Source: UBA7957 sp965224675 | GTDB lineage: Bacteria > Pseudomonadota > Gammaproteobacteria > Granulosicoccales > Granulosicoccaceae | Direction of reading: 5' to 3' | DNA length: 64,000 nucleotides | Assembly: GCA_965224675.1 (NCBI GenBank) | Contig: CBDDAA010000002.1 | Coordinates: 1,674,001 to 1,738,000, forward strand | Shown here: piece by piece, positions 34,627-44,316 of the stretch | Layout: each line of letters opens with the position of its first letter | Position numbering within the stretch: the stretch's first letter is position 1 | Position numbers and translations under genes: made by a program | Notes under the pieces: model-generated | The model's input: only the letters and a program-made list of their open reading frames with translations | The model's database searches: none | What the model was told of the DNA's origin: nothing

Positions 34627-36362
34627 ACACGAGTACAACAATACAAATAACTGGCGGTGAAGCAATTGCACGATCACTACAAGCTTGTGGTGCCGACGTC
34701 ATGTTCGGTATGGGCGGATTTCAACTGCTACCCTTTTATGATGCAATCAGGCGATTAAAATTAAACCATACGCTTATCAATGATGAACGCTGTGGTGTAT
34801 TTGCGGCCGATGCCTGGGCAAAAATTACTGGCCGGGTGGGAATCGTTGACGCAACGCTGGGGCCTGGCGCTACAAACCTTGTGACAGGACTGGTTGAAGC
34901 CCTCAATGCAGGTACTGCAATGGTCGCAATTGTCGCAGATTCTCACCGCGATTATTCCTGGAAAAACATGACCCAAGAGACCTCTCAAGTTGAAATATTG
35001 CGACCCGCCTGCAAAGAACTGATCCGAGTGGAAGCGATCAAACGCATACCTGAGTTAGTCAAACGTGCATTTACTGTGGCAACCAGTGGTAGACCAGGTC
35101 CAATTGTGCTGGTTGTTCCTGAGGACATCAGTCATGACACCTACGCGTTTAATACAAGTGAATTTATCGTGTCAAAGGACAGATATTGTGTTCCTGGCTT
35201 ACGCTGCCGCCCCGCTGCAAATGACTTTTCACGAGTAGTCGAATTACTTCGACAAGCACAGCGGCCTTTGATTTTAGCAGGGGGTGGAGTACATATTTCC
35301 GGGGCTGCCAGACAATTACAGGCATTCGCGGAACTGACCAATATCCCTGTTGCTCACACGATGACGGGCAAGGGTGCGATTGCCTGCACTCATCCGCTCA
35401 GTGTAGGCTTATTTGGCCGTTATGATCGCATTGCCAATGAGCTGATAGAGAAATCTGACTGCCTGTTAGTCATTGGGTGCAAGCTTGGAGAGATCGCCAC
35501 TAAACGCTATACCGTACCCTCCACTGCCAAAAACATCATTCATCTGGATATTGTAGCGGAAGAGTTTGAGCGCACCCTACTGGCACAATACCGTTTGTGG
35601 GGTGATGCAAAAGCAACTATAGAGGATTTAATTAAGGCACTTACCAGTGATTGTGAGCAACAACGTGAGCGCCGAGCTGCCTATTGCGTAGAAATACAAG
35701 CTGCAATGAAGCACTGGTATGAGTCAGTAAACAAACGCCTTAATTCCAGTGAAATACCTATTAATATGGCCAGGCTAATGCACGAAATAAGCGATAACCT
35801 GCCTGATGATGGATTGCTGGTCGCCGATGGTGGCTTTGCTGCTCACTGGGGAGGTTTAATATTCGATACTAAATTACCGGGTCGATTTTTCGTTCCTGAT
35901 CGTGGCTTTGCTTCAATTGGTTACGGCTTGCCTGGTGCTATGGGCGTGCAATTGGCTGCGCCTGATCGCAAGGTCGTCTCTGTCACCGGCGATGGCGGTT
36001 TTAATATGGTCGCAGGGGAACTGGAAACAGCTATTCGTCTGGGACTTGGTTTTACACTGGTAATAGTTAACAACGCCGCTTCAGGTTATGTAAAAGCCTT
36101 GCAACATCTAATGTATGGTGAAGGTAATTATCAATCGAGCGATCTGACAGAAATAAATTATGCTGAAATTGCCTCTGCCTATGGCTGCCAAGGCATCAGA
36201 GTGGAAAACCCGAAAGAAATATCAATTGCCTTAGCGGCTGGAATGGCTGAAACCAACCGGCCCACTATTCTTGATGTTGTGGTAACCCGAGACCCTGCAC
36301 AAATGTTACCCGCAGTTGATAATCGAACCGTAAAGATCAAGAAAGGTGATCGAGTAGCGTAA
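34623..36362 (+). CDS. acetolactate synthase-like ThDP enzyme
   Basis: 579 aa, three-domain ThDP-binding protein: Pyr domain with the activating Glu in INDERCGVFAADAWAK, central domain, and PP domain with the GDG...NN motif (TGDGGFNMVAGE ... VIVNNA). It could be a decarboxylase, synthase or lyase for a 2-oxoacid; the exact type is not readable from the sequence. Its ATG overlaps the E1-beta stop (ATGA), so it is co-translated with the E1 pair. Confidence 0.87.
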   Translation: MNTSTTIQITGGEAIARSLQACGADVMFGMGGFQLLPFYDAIRRLKLNHTLINDERCGVFAADAWAKITGRVGIVDATLGPGATNLVTGLVEALNAGTAMVAIVADSHRDYSWKNMTQETSQVEILRPACKELIRVEAIKRIPELVKRAFTVATSGRPGPIVLVVPEDISHDTYAFNTSEFIVSKDRYCVPGLRCRPAANDFSRVVELLRQAQRPLILAGGGVHISGAARQLQAFAELTNIPVAHTMTGKGAIACTHPLSVGLFGRYDRIANELIEKSDCLLVIGCKLGEIATKRYTVPSTAKNIIHLDIVAEEFERTLLAQYRLWGDAKATIEDLIKALTSDCEQQRERRAAYCVEIQAAMKHWYESVNKRLNSSEIPINMARLMHEISDNLPDDGLLVADGGFAAHWGGLIFDTKLPGRFFVPDRGFASIGYGLPGAMGVQLAAPDRKVVSVTGDGGFNMVAGELETAIRLGLGFTLVIVNNAASGYVKALQHLMYGEGNYQSSDLTEINYAEIASAYGCQGIRVENPKEISIALAAGMAETNRPTILDVVVTRDPAQMLPAVDNRTVKIKKGDRVA

Positions 36363-36373
36363 GTAATTCGTTC

Positions 36374-36395
36374 GATTCTGAATTGTCAGAATCGA
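36374..36395. terminator. perfect hairpin between ThDP gene and dctP
   Basis: CGATTCTGA/TCAGAATCG, 9-bp perfect stem with a 4-nt loop, 11 bp after the ThDP gene stop. No U-tract follows, so it may be a partial terminator or an mRNA processing or stability site. Confidence 0.5.
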
Positions 36396-36480
36396 TGAAT
36401 AAATAAGTTGAATTAATCTTTAAATGAGAAAACTACAAATCCTTCTGCAATAACTGCAGAAATAAAATGAGGGAATCAAA

Positions 36481-37521
36481 ATGAAAAATCTGATCAGTTC
36501 ACTTCTGATGAGTGCAGCGATAACACTGGCTTCTTTCAGTTCAGCCACAGCTGACGATGTCCGGCTTAAAATGGGTTCAACCTACCCGTCAAAACTGGTC
36601 CAGTTGGGTTCGCTGGGTAAAGAATTAGAAAAGAATTTAAACACTATGTCAGGAGGCAGCATTAAAGTTAAATTCTATGAGCCGGGTGCCCTGGTACCAG
36701 CACTGGAACTGTTTGATGCGATTAAATCAGGTGCAGTGGATGCAGGTTGGTCAGCGCCAGGTTATTGGGCAGGAAAAGAACCCGCTGTTACTTTGTTCAC
36801 AACGGTGCCTTTCGGCCCATCTGCGGGTGAATATCTGGGATGGATTTACTACGGTGGTGGCGAAGAAATGATGCAAGAAATTTACGCTGCTCATGACATA
36901 CATGTGATGATTTGCGGTATTATTTCACCCGAAGCGTCAGGTTGGTTCCGTAAACCCATCGAATCACTTGAAGACCTGAAAGGCTTAAAAATGCGCTTCT
37001 TTGGCATGGGTGCAAAAGTGATGCAAAAGCTGGGAGTTGACACCCAATTATTGGCTGCTGCAGACATTTATCCAGCACTTGAACGCGGCACCATTGATGC
37101 GACTGAATTTTCGATGCCTGCAATTGATTTGAAGCTGGGTTTTTATCAGGTTGCCAAACACTACTACTTTCCCGGTTGGCATCAGCAATCAACTCTATTG
37201 GAAATGATGATCAACAAAAAGAAATGGGATGCAATGGATGAGCAGCAACAGAGCATCATCAAAACAGCATGCCGTGCCAATGTTGCCACCGGCTTGGCAG
37301 AGGGCGAAGCTATTCAGGGCAAAGCAATAAAAGAGTTACAGGAAAAAGGCGTTATACTTCACAAATGGTCACCTGAAATGCTTGATGTCTTTAAGGAGAA
37401 ATGGGACGAAGTGGTTGCCGAGGAAAGTGCCGCCGATGCTAAATTCAAGCTTGCCTGGGATTCACTGCAGGCATTTCGAGCCGAGTACTCAGTTTGGAAA
37501 GACTACGGTTATTTGAAATAA
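36481..37521 (+). CDS. TRAP transporter substrate-binding protein (DctP/TakP-like)
   Basis: 346 aa with a signal peptide (residues 1-24, ending SSATA). DctP fold: MRFFGMGAKVMQKLG carries the carboxylate-binding Arg, and ALERGTIDATEFSMPAIDLKLGF with YYFPGWHQQSTLLEM resembles the TakP branch that binds 2-oxoacids and other monocarboxylates. Substrate assignment is inference from this resemblance and from the ThDP enzymes beside it. A strong terminator follows. Confidence 0.88.
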   Translation: MKNLISSLLMSAAITLASFSSATADDVRLKMGSTYPSKLVQLGSLGKELEKNLNTMSGGSIKVKFYEPGALVPALELFDAIKSGAVDAGWSAPGYWAGKEPAVTLFTTVPFGPSAGEYLGWIYYGGGEEMMQEIYAAHDIHVMICGIISPEASGWFRKPIESLEDLKGLKMRFFGMGAKVMQKLGVDTQLLAAADIYPALERGTIDATEFSMPAIDLKLGFYQVAKHYYFPGWHQQSTLLEMMINKKKWDAMDEQQQSIIKTACRANVATGLAEGEAIQGKAIKELQEKGVILHKWSPEMLDVFKEKWDEVVAEESAADAKFKLAWDSLQAFRAEYSVWKDYGYLK

Positions 37522-37541
37522 GCTGTCAGGAGACGAGACTG

Positions 37542-37571
37542 CAGCCCGATTTTATAATCGGGCTGTTTTTT
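37542..37571 (+). terminator. strong intrinsic terminator after dctP
   Basis: CAGCCCGATT/AATCGGGCTG, a 10-bp perfect stem with a TTAT loop, then TTTTTTATTTG. Its place between the binding-protein gene and the membrane genes would give more DctP than DctQM, a common TRAP arrangement. Confidence 0.9.
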
Positions 37572-37610
37572 ATTTGTTAGGCAAATAAAGCCCGGGATTC
37601 ACTGATATCT

Positions 37611-38168
37611 ATGCGGACACTATTAAATCTGAGCAATATTATCGATCGATTGCTGACCACTGTGGCGAAAATCGGAATGTGGTGTGTGTTGCTACTAATT
37701 TTGGTTGTTTGTTACGATGTTGCCAGCCGGTATTTTGGCGTTCCAAAACCCTTCGGTCTAAACTCTACAAAAGTTCAGGAAACTGAATACTGGTTACATA
37801 CCTACCTGTTCGCCACGATGATCGGTTACGGCTATCTGAAACAATCCCACGTTCGCATCGATCTTCTGCGTGAACGATTTTCTACAAAAGTTAAACTGAT
37901 TATTGAAATTTTAGGGATTTGCCTGTTTTTATTACCTTTTATTTCCGTTTCGATCTATTACACAAGTCGCTACGCCTACAGTTCATATTTGGAAGGCGAG
38001 ATTTCTAAATCACTTATTGGCTTGCCTTACAGTTGGTTATTAAAATCAGCGCTGACACTACTGTTTGTTCTACTTGGGTTAGCGGCAATTTCACAAATGA
38101 TAAAGTCACTAGCCGCACTCGGTGGGCATCTGTCCGCAGAACAACGAGCGCAGATTACAGGGGATTGA
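37611..38168 (+). CDS. TRAP transporter small permease (DctQ)
   Basis: 185 aa with four predicted membrane helices (VLLLILVVCYDVASRYFG; an ETEYWLHTYLFATMIGYG segment; LGICLFLLPFISVSIYY; and the SALTLLFVLLGLAAISQ end). DctQ family. It sits 6 bp before dctM; the two form the membrane part of the TRAP importer, driven by a sodium or proton gradient. Confidence 0.9.
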   Translation: MRTLLNLSNIIDRLLTTVAKIGMWCVLLLILVVCYDVASRYFGVPKPFGLNSTKVQETEYWLHTYLFATMIGYGYLKQSHVRIDLLRERFSTKVKLIIEILGICLFLLPFISVSIYYTSRYAYSSYLEGEISKSLIGLPYSWLLKSALTLLFVLLGLAAISQMIKSLAALGGHLSAEQRAQITGD

Positions 38169-38174
38169 GTCTAA

Positions 38175-39644
38175 ATGGGTATTGAAGAAATTCTCCCTCT
38201 TGCCATGTTCGGCGCACTTGGCCTGCTGTTGTTTTCAGGCTATCCGGTTGCATTTATAATGGGTGGAATAGGTCTTACCTTCGCTCTAATTGCGATGTGG
38301 ATTGATCCTTTCCTATTCGATTGGCCACAGTTTGGCGCTATTCCCTCGCGAATTTACGGATCTGTTGCAGAGAATCTATTGTTAACAGCTATCCCGATGT
38401 TTATTTTTATGGGGACGATGCTGGAGCGATCCGGTATTGCCCGGGACCTGCTGAATTGCCTGCAGGTGTTACTTCGTCGTGTTCCAGGTGGACTGGCACT
38501 GGCGGTCACATTAATGGGAACAATTCTGGCAGCTACCACAGGTATCATTGGCGCTTCTGTTGTAATGATGACACTACTGGCCTTACCTGTAATGACAGAA
38601 AGGGGCTATGATCCGCGTCTTTCCACGGGCACAATCGCAGCGTCCGGAACATTGGGTATTCTTATTCCACCATCAATTATGTTGGTGATCATGGCCGACT
38701 TGCTTGGCCGCTCGGTTGGAAACCTGTTTGTTGCGGCAGTTTTCCCCGGACTTATTCTGGCGAGTCTGTACCTACTTTATATCGTTATTCGGTGCAGTAT
38801 TAACCCGAAACTGGCGCCTCGATTGGGAAAAGATGTTGGTCCTAGCACAATGGCAGCCATTTTTATCATGGTTTTGCGTTCATTTTTCCCACCCGTTCTA
38901 TTGATTACTGCAGTATTAGGTTCAATTCTCGGTGGATTGGCAACCCCAACCGAAGCAGCAGGGGTCGGTGCTCTGGGTGCGATACTACTAGGAATACTGA
39001 ATCTTCTGATCCTACCATCCTTAGGTGTTGAGGAAATGAATTTGCAATCCGCAAACACAACACCTGATGAAAACCTTAAGGCTATTCGTTTTAGCGACAG
39101 ACTAAGTGACTTTAAAAAAGTATTACTGGACGTTATGCACTCAACGTCGCTAACCAATGCGATGCTTTTTGGTATATTTGTAGGCGCCACCCTGTTCTCC
39201 TTTGTATTTCGCTCTCTTGGCGGTGATGAGATCGTCGTCGAATTGGTAGAGTCGATGGGATTGGGATCATGGGGCATGTTATATTTGTTAATGGGCATAG
39301 TATTTTTTCTGGGATTCTTCTTTGATTGGATTGAAATTACATTGATCGTACTACCAGTATTTGCTCCAATCATTGAGCTTTTAGATTTTGGCAGTCACGT
39401 TTTACCAAACGAGATGGTCTATTGGTTCGCAATTCTCTTAGCCGTTAATTTACAGACCTCGTTCCTCACCCCGCCTTTTGGATTTGCTTTATTTTATATG
39501 AAAGCGGTAGCTCCAAAATCAATCAAAATCCAACAGATCTATGTTGGTATCATTCCCTTTGTGCTGCTTCAGCTAATTGGCCTCGCATTAGTAATGGCCA
39601 TCCCGGAAATCGCGCTATGGCTACCTAGACAGTTGTTGAATTGA
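38175..39644 (+). CDS. TRAP transporter large permease (DctM)
   Basis: 489 aa, about 12 membrane helices. The family segments AIPMFIFMGTMLERSGIA, ASGTLGILIPPSIMLVI, GGLATPTEAAGVGALGA and NLQTSFLTPPFGFALFY are all present. The length is at the upper end for DctM, with a hydrophilic insertion around residues 290-320. It completes the DctPQM system. Confidence 0.92.
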   Translation: MGIEEILPLAMFGALGLLLFSGYPVAFIMGGIGLTFALIAMWIDPFLFDWPQFGAIPSRIYGSVAENLLLTAIPMFIFMGTMLERSGIARDLLNCLQVLLRRVPGGLALAVTLMGTILAATTGIIGASVVMMTLLALPVMTERGYDPRLSTGTIAASGTLGILIPPSIMLVIMADLLGRSVGNLFVAAVFPGLILASLYLLYIVIRCSINPKLAPRLGKDVGPSTMAAIFIMVLRSFFPPVLLITAVLGSILGGLATPTEAAGVGALGAILLGILNLLILPSLGVEEMNLQSANTTPDENLKAIRFSDRLSDFKKVLLDVMHSTSLTNAMLFGIFVGATLFSFVFRSLGGDEIVVELVESMGLGSWGMLYLLMGIVFFLGFFFDWIEITLIVLPVFAPIIELLDFGSHVLPNEMVYWFAILLAVNLQTSFLTPPFGFALFYMKAVAPKSIKIQQIYVGIIPFVLLQLIGLALVMAIPEIALWLPRQLLN

Positions 39645-39775
39645 CACTAAACGTTATACTCTTGAATTAACGAAATCAGGATATAGAGTAGATTAAATTT
39701 CATTTTTCGCTTGCCAACAGGCTGCAATTTCAACTGGATTATTTATAACTTTGAAATGTTGATCTAAGAACCATC

Positions 39776-42700
39776 ATGACAGTCAAACTTAATGACAAAT
39801 TTGATGTTTACAAGGATCGTATATTCATCTCAGGCACTCAGGCAATAGTTCGGTTGTGTCTGATGCAAGCAGAGCTTGACCGTCGGGCAGGGCTTAACAC
39901 CGCTGGTTATGTCAGTGGCTATCGAGGGTCACCACTTGGCGGGCTTGATCAACAATTTTTACGGGCACAGAAGTTCCTGGAAGCGGCCAATATAGTATTC
40001 GAACCCGGCCTCAATGAAGACCTGTCAGCAACTGCAATATGGGGAACTCAGCAAGCGCAAATGCGCGGAGAAGGCATTTTCGATGGCGTTTTTAGCGTGT
40101 GGTATGGCAAGGGACCAGGAGTGGATCGCAGTGGTGATGTTTTTCGTCATGCCAATTTAGCAGGTACCTCACCGTTCGGTGGCGTTCTGGTATTAATGGG
40201 AGACGACCACACCTGCGAAAGTTCCACCACCTGCCACCAAAGTGAGTATGCATTGATGGATGCAATGATACCTATACTCAGTCCTGCAAATGCACAGGAA
40301 ATTATCGATTTCGGTTTACACGGTTGGGCATTATCACGATTTGCAGGTGTTTGGTGCGGTCTCAAATGTGTCAAGGATAATGTCGAATCAACCGCTTCAT
40401 TAGACTCGAATCTTTTGCAATTTGAGTCAACAAAACCGCATCTTGCTGATAGTCCTGAAGGTGGGCTTGATATACGTCCGAATGACCCTCCATTGGCCCA
40501 AGAAGCGCGTCTGCACCAACATAAGCTTCGGGCCGTACTGGCGTACGCCCAGACCAATAAGCTGGACAAAGTCATGATTGGAGGAAGCAGTCATCGACGG
40601 GTTGGTATCGTCAGTACTGGCAAGTCTTTTATGGATACTCTACAGGCATTGAGCGAATTGGGCCTGAACGAAAAACGTTGTAATAAGCTCGGTCTGGAAC
40701 TTTATAAGGTGGCAATGCCCTGGCCTCTGGAGCCGATGGGTATAACAAAATTTGCACAAGAATTTAAGCTTATTATCGTTGTCGAGGAAAAGCGGGGGTT
40801 GATAGAAGGCCAATTAAAGCAGGTTCTTTATGGCAATCCAAGCGTACCAGTTATTATTGGCAAGAGAGATGAATCCGGCCAAGTGCTGTTTCAATCAGAA
40901 GCCGCGTTAAATCCTGTACAGATTGCAGAGGTTATTGGTTTACGTCTATCGCAGCTAACTAATGATACGCAGTTACATCAGCGAACCCGATCGATTACCC
41001 ATCTACTTAATACCGAACGAGATGAACTGGAAACGCAAAAAAAACCCTATTTTTGTGCCGGTTGCCCTCACAACTCATCAACAGTTATTCCACAAGGCTC
41101 TCGGGGTTATGCGGGCATTGGCTGTCATTGGATGGTTCAGTCCATGGATCGTGGCGTTGAAGGTTACACACATATGGGGGGTGAAGGTGCTAATTGGATT
41201 GGTGAATCGAAGTTTTCCACACGAAAACATATTTTTCAACAGATCGGTGATGGTACATTCAATCACTCAGGCATCATGGCGATTCGTGCAGCAACCGCTG
41301 CGGGCACTAACATCACCTTCAAACTTCTTTACAACGACGCAGTAGCGATGACCGGGGGCCAACCTAATGATGGTGGACTGGATGTTTATGCGATTGCCAA
41401 TGAAGTTTCTTCTTTACCTATTAAAAAACTGGTCGTGGTTAGCGACAACCCAGATAATCTAAAGACAGCGCTATTACCAGAGGGCAGCCGCATTGAGCAT
41501 CGTGATCAACTAATCAGTATTCAGAAATATCTGGCAAAAATCGATGGCGTCACCGTGTTAATTTACGAGCAAACCTGTGCTGCCGAAAAGCGCCGACGTC
41601 GCAAGCGTGGAGTGATGGAAGATCCAGCTCGCAGGGTATTCATCAATGCAACAGTTTGTGAGGGTTGCGGAGACTGTGGTGTGCAATCCAATTGTGTTGC
41701 CATAGTTCCGCTGGAAACCGAATTTGGTCGAAAGAGGAAGATTGATCAATCAATCTGCAACAAGGATTTTTCGTGTGTGAATGGATTTTGCCCGAGCTTC
41801 GTCACTGTTGAAGGCGGAAAATTGAGGGTGCCAACGCAACACGCCGCTCAGGCTCCCAATGTGCCTGAACCCATTAATAAGCGCAATCTGGAGAAAAACT
41901 ATTCCATAGTCGTAGCAGGTATAGGTGGCACGGGTGTAGTAACGATTGCTGCATTATTGGGTATGGCTGCACACATAGAGAATCACGGTTGTGGTATTAT
42001 CGATATGGCTGGGCTTGCGCAAAAAGGAGGCGCTGTGGTGTCTCACATTAAACTTGCTGAGACACCCGACGATATCAAAGCCATCCGTATAGCAGCCGGT
42101 GGTGCCGATCTTATATTAGGCTGTGATCTGTTGGTCAGTGCAGATCAAACAGTTACACGAACGCTTGATAAATGCAAAAGTCATATCATCGCCAACGTAA
42201 ATACAATGATGCCCGGTGATTTCACACGAAACCCCGACCTACAATTACCCGTTAACCTGATGCAAAAACGATTGAGTAACGGGCTACCAACAAGTGCTGT
42301 GTTTTTTGTAGATGCCACTCGCTGGGCCACCGCTTTAATGGGCGACAGCATTGCCGTTAACCTGTTTATTCTCGGTGTGGCTTATCAACGTGGCCTGATT
42401 CCCTTATCCAACAATGCGATCAATCGCGCGATTGAGCTGAACGACATAGCCGTAGACTTTAACAAAGAGGCTTTCGCATGGGGAAGGCTGTGGGCACACG
42501 ATGCAACCAAAATACAAACGCGGTTCGATAATACTGATACGGATAAAATACCTCAGACTCTGAATCAACTCGTCGCATTGAACGCTTCATTTTTGTCCGA
42601 GTATCAGAATACTGCCTATGCACAACGATTTCAGGCACTGATCGATCGCGTTAATGCAGTAGATACGGACCCCGGGCATGCGTTAACCAGGGCAGTTGCC

Positions 42701-43204
42701 GAAAATGCATTCAAGCTGATGGCTTATAAGGATGAATATGAAGTTGCTCGCCTCTATAGCAACGGGCTCTTTGAGAAAACAATACAAGAGCAGTTCGATG
42801 GCCACTATAGATTAAACTTTCACCTTGCACCTCCTTTGCTTTCACGACCGGACCCGGAATCAGGAATGGTTGGAAAACGGACGTTTGGACCTTGGGTATT
42901 GACACTGTTTCGATTTATTGTACCGTTCAGAGGGCTGCGAGGAACATTATTTGATCCATTTGGATATACCCCTGAACGAAAAACAGAAAGAGCATTAATT
43001 GCTGAATATTTCGCATTAATCGAAGATATAATATCTCATATGGATCAGAATGATTATCAATGCGCGGTAGATTTGGCACGTCTACCAAAAATAGTCAGAG
43101 GGTTTGGACACGTTAAGACTCGCAATATTGAAATTTTCAGGGTGCGTACACAGGAATTGATAAAGTTACTGCGGTATGGCCCTGCACAGGGAAAAGTTGC
43201 ATAG
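39776..43204 (+). CDS. indolepyruvate ferredoxin oxidoreductase, fused
   Basis: 1142 aa IorA-IorB-type fusion that decarboxylates a 2-oxoacid to the acyl-CoA with ferredoxin. N-terminal ThDP/pyrimidine region (GYRGSPLGGLDQQ), middle ThDP domain (CPHNSSTVIPQGSRGYAGIGCHWM split by the Cys pair; NDAVAMTGGQPNDGG), an Fe-S region near residues 629-680 (VCEGCGDCGVQSNC and CNKDFSCVNGFCP), a gamma domain from residue 715 (VAGIGGTGVVTI, AGLAQKGGAVVSHIK), and a C-terminal DUF6537-like region. The natural substrate may be an aryl or branched 2-oxoacid. Confidence 0.93.
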   Translation: MTVKLNDKFDVYKDRIFISGTQAIVRLCLMQAELDRRAGLNTAGYVSGYRGSPLGGLDQQFLRAQKFLEAANIVFEPGLNEDLSATAIWGTQQAQMRGEGIFDGVFSVWYGKGPGVDRSGDVFRHANLAGTSPFGGVLVLMGDDHTCESSTTCHQSEYALMDAMIPILSPANAQEIIDFGLHGWALSRFAGVWCGLKCVKDNVESTASLDSNLLQFESTKPHLADSPEGGLDIRPNDPPLAQEARLHQHKLRAVLAYAQTNKLDKVMIGGSSHRRVGIVSTGKSFMDTLQALSELGLNEKRCNKLGLELYKVAMPWPLEPMGITKFAQEFKLIIVVEEKRGLIEGQLKQVLYGNPSVPVIIGKRDESGQVLFQSEAALNPVQIAEVIGLRLSQLTNDTQLHQRTRSITHLLNTERDELETQKKPYFCAGCPHNSSTVIPQGSRGYAGIGCHWMVQSMDRGVEGYTHMGGEGANWIGESKFSTRKHIFQQIGDGTFNHSGIMAIRAATAAGTNITFKLLYNDAVAMTGGQPNDGGLDVYAIANEVSSLPIKKLVVVSDNPDNLKTALLPEGSRIEHRDQLISIQKYLAKIDGVTVLIYEQTCAAEKRRRRKRGVMEDPARRVFINATVCEGCGDCGVQSNCVAIVPLETEFGRKRKIDQSICNKDFSCVNGFCPSFVTVEGGKLRVPTQHAAQAPNVPEPINKRNLEKNYSIVVAGIGGTGVVTIAALLGMAAHIENHGCGIIDMAGLAQKGGAVVSHIKLAETPDDIKAIRIAAGGADLILGCDLLVSADQTVTRTLDKCKSHIIANVNTMMPGDFTRNPDLQLPVNLMQKRLSNGLPTSAVFFVDATRWATALMGDSIAVNLFILGVAYQRGLIPLSNNAINRAIELNDIAVDFNKEAFAWGRLWAHDATKIQTRFDNTDTDKIPQTLNQLVALNASFLSEYQNTAYAQRFQALIDRVNAVDTDPGHALTRAVAENAFKLMAYKDEYEVARLYSNGLFEKTIQEQFDGHYRLNFHLAPPLLSRPDPESGMVGKRTFGPWVLTLFRFIVPFRGLRGTLFDPFGYTPERKTERALIAEYFALIEDIISHMDQNDYQCAVDLARLPKIVRGFGHVKTRNIEIFRVRTQELIKLLRYGPAQGKVA

Positions 43205-43221
43205 CAGCCTGTTGAAAAACC
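43202..43221 (+). repeat. single MITE-end repeat at iorAB stop
   Basis: TAGCAGCCTGTTGAAAAACC starts inside the stop codon of the oxidoreductase gene. It matches the inverted right end of the 8982-9120 element, and the similarity continues through TCTGACGGC. No partner end is found nearby, so this is a solo end or a decayed copy. Confidence 0.7.
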
Positions 43222-43305
43222 TTCTGACGGCAATATGCCAACAAAATTTTCTCTACAATTCAAAAGTCATAATTGCTATTGCTATAATACAATTCGTAAA
43301 CAATC

Positions 43306-44154
43306 CTATCGCAAGCGTAAAAAGCTTGCAAAACGCGGCTTTCCCTTGCTGCTTGTGCCATAGTATTTATAAGTAATTATTGAACCTAACGCTGGTGGGA
43401 ACTGCCTTTGTTGATCGGTAAACCCTGTTCCAATTCGAAACTGAATACCTTGCCTTGTTTCAACCAGAATTGCGCCCATCAATCCGCTGTATTTTCCTTT
43501 GCCAGGAAGGTGTCGTATCACCCTGGCTTCCGCATCCGCCCATTTTTTTAATTTTATCAAATCTTTACTACGCCTCCCTTCATAAAGCGCATCTTTACGC
43601 TGAAGCATCAAACCCTCTCCTCCAGCAGCAACTACTTTATCGAGCTGAGACATCAGTTGATGTTTATTAACAACTGGCCATTGCTCAACCAAATAGAGAT
43701 ACCTGGAGACAGATTCCTCAACAATTAATGTGAGTTTTTTGTAACGCGTTAAGAAGTCACCCGGATCTTTTGGAAGATCAAAGACCCTATAGCTTACTTT
43801 CTGCCAACGATTTTTATCTTTACTTTTCTGCCTGACAATACCCGACAACAGATCAAATTGACCACGTGCTATCCAAAGCTCACCATCAAGCGGCAATTCA
43901 CCAAAATCTTTGCTAAACCACTGTGGGGCTTCAAAGCGAATTCCCTGGCGTGAAATAAGTTGCTTACCGTCCCAATAGGCGCGAACACCATCAAGTTTCT
44001 CACTGATTAAATAGTCAGATAGCTCAATGTTTTCACTATATACATTGGCGAGTTTCAATGCAGGTGGGATGTTTTGTTCGGCGCAGAGTCCAACTTCAAA
44101 AAAAAGAATAAGATATAGTGCTAAGGTAGGTAGACTGGCTTTGTGAATCATCAC
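43306..44154 (-). CDS. ligE: periplasmic ATP-dependent DNA ligase (Lig E type)
   Basis: 282 aa. N-terminal signal peptide (LPTLALYLILFFEVGLCA). Nucleotidyltransferase motif I EKLDGVRAYW with the adenylated Lys53, motif III LDGELW, motif IV EGLMLQR, motif V LIKLKKW, then a short OB domain. This is the minimal Lig E architecture, thought to seal nicks in DNA outside the cytoplasm, for example during uptake. The type IV pilus operon and comF in this window fit such a role. Confidence 0.9.
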   Translation of the reverse strand: MMIHKASLPTLALYLILFFEVGLCAEQNIPPALKLANVYSENIELSDYLISEKLDGVRAYWDGKQLISRQGIRFEAPQWFSKDFGELPLDGELWIARGQFDLLSGIVRQKSKDKNRWQKVSYRVFDLPKDPGDFLTRYKKLTLIVEESVSRYLYLVEQWPVVNKHQLMSQLDKVVAAGGEGLMLQRKDALYEGRRSKDLIKLKKWADAEARVIRHLPGKGKYSGLMGAILVETRQGIQFRIGTGFTDQQRQFPPALGSIITYKYYGTSSKGKPRFASFLRLR

Positions 44155-44316
44155 GATTACACTCCTTGTATTCGAATAACAGACTCAAACTATATCAAAT
44201 TATCCAAAGTGTTCAAAGCACTTTTATAAAACTGTTGCCTTAATGCTTAGCTTGACGGACAATAAATGATCGATGGATTTACCTTAGGATGAGTGCTTTA
44301 AGCATTCATTAATCGC

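Noticed and set aside
39713..39724. A further MITE end (CAACAGGCTGC) before the IOR gene
   Set aside because: Only about 11 bases match, and the flanking sequence does not continue the similarity.
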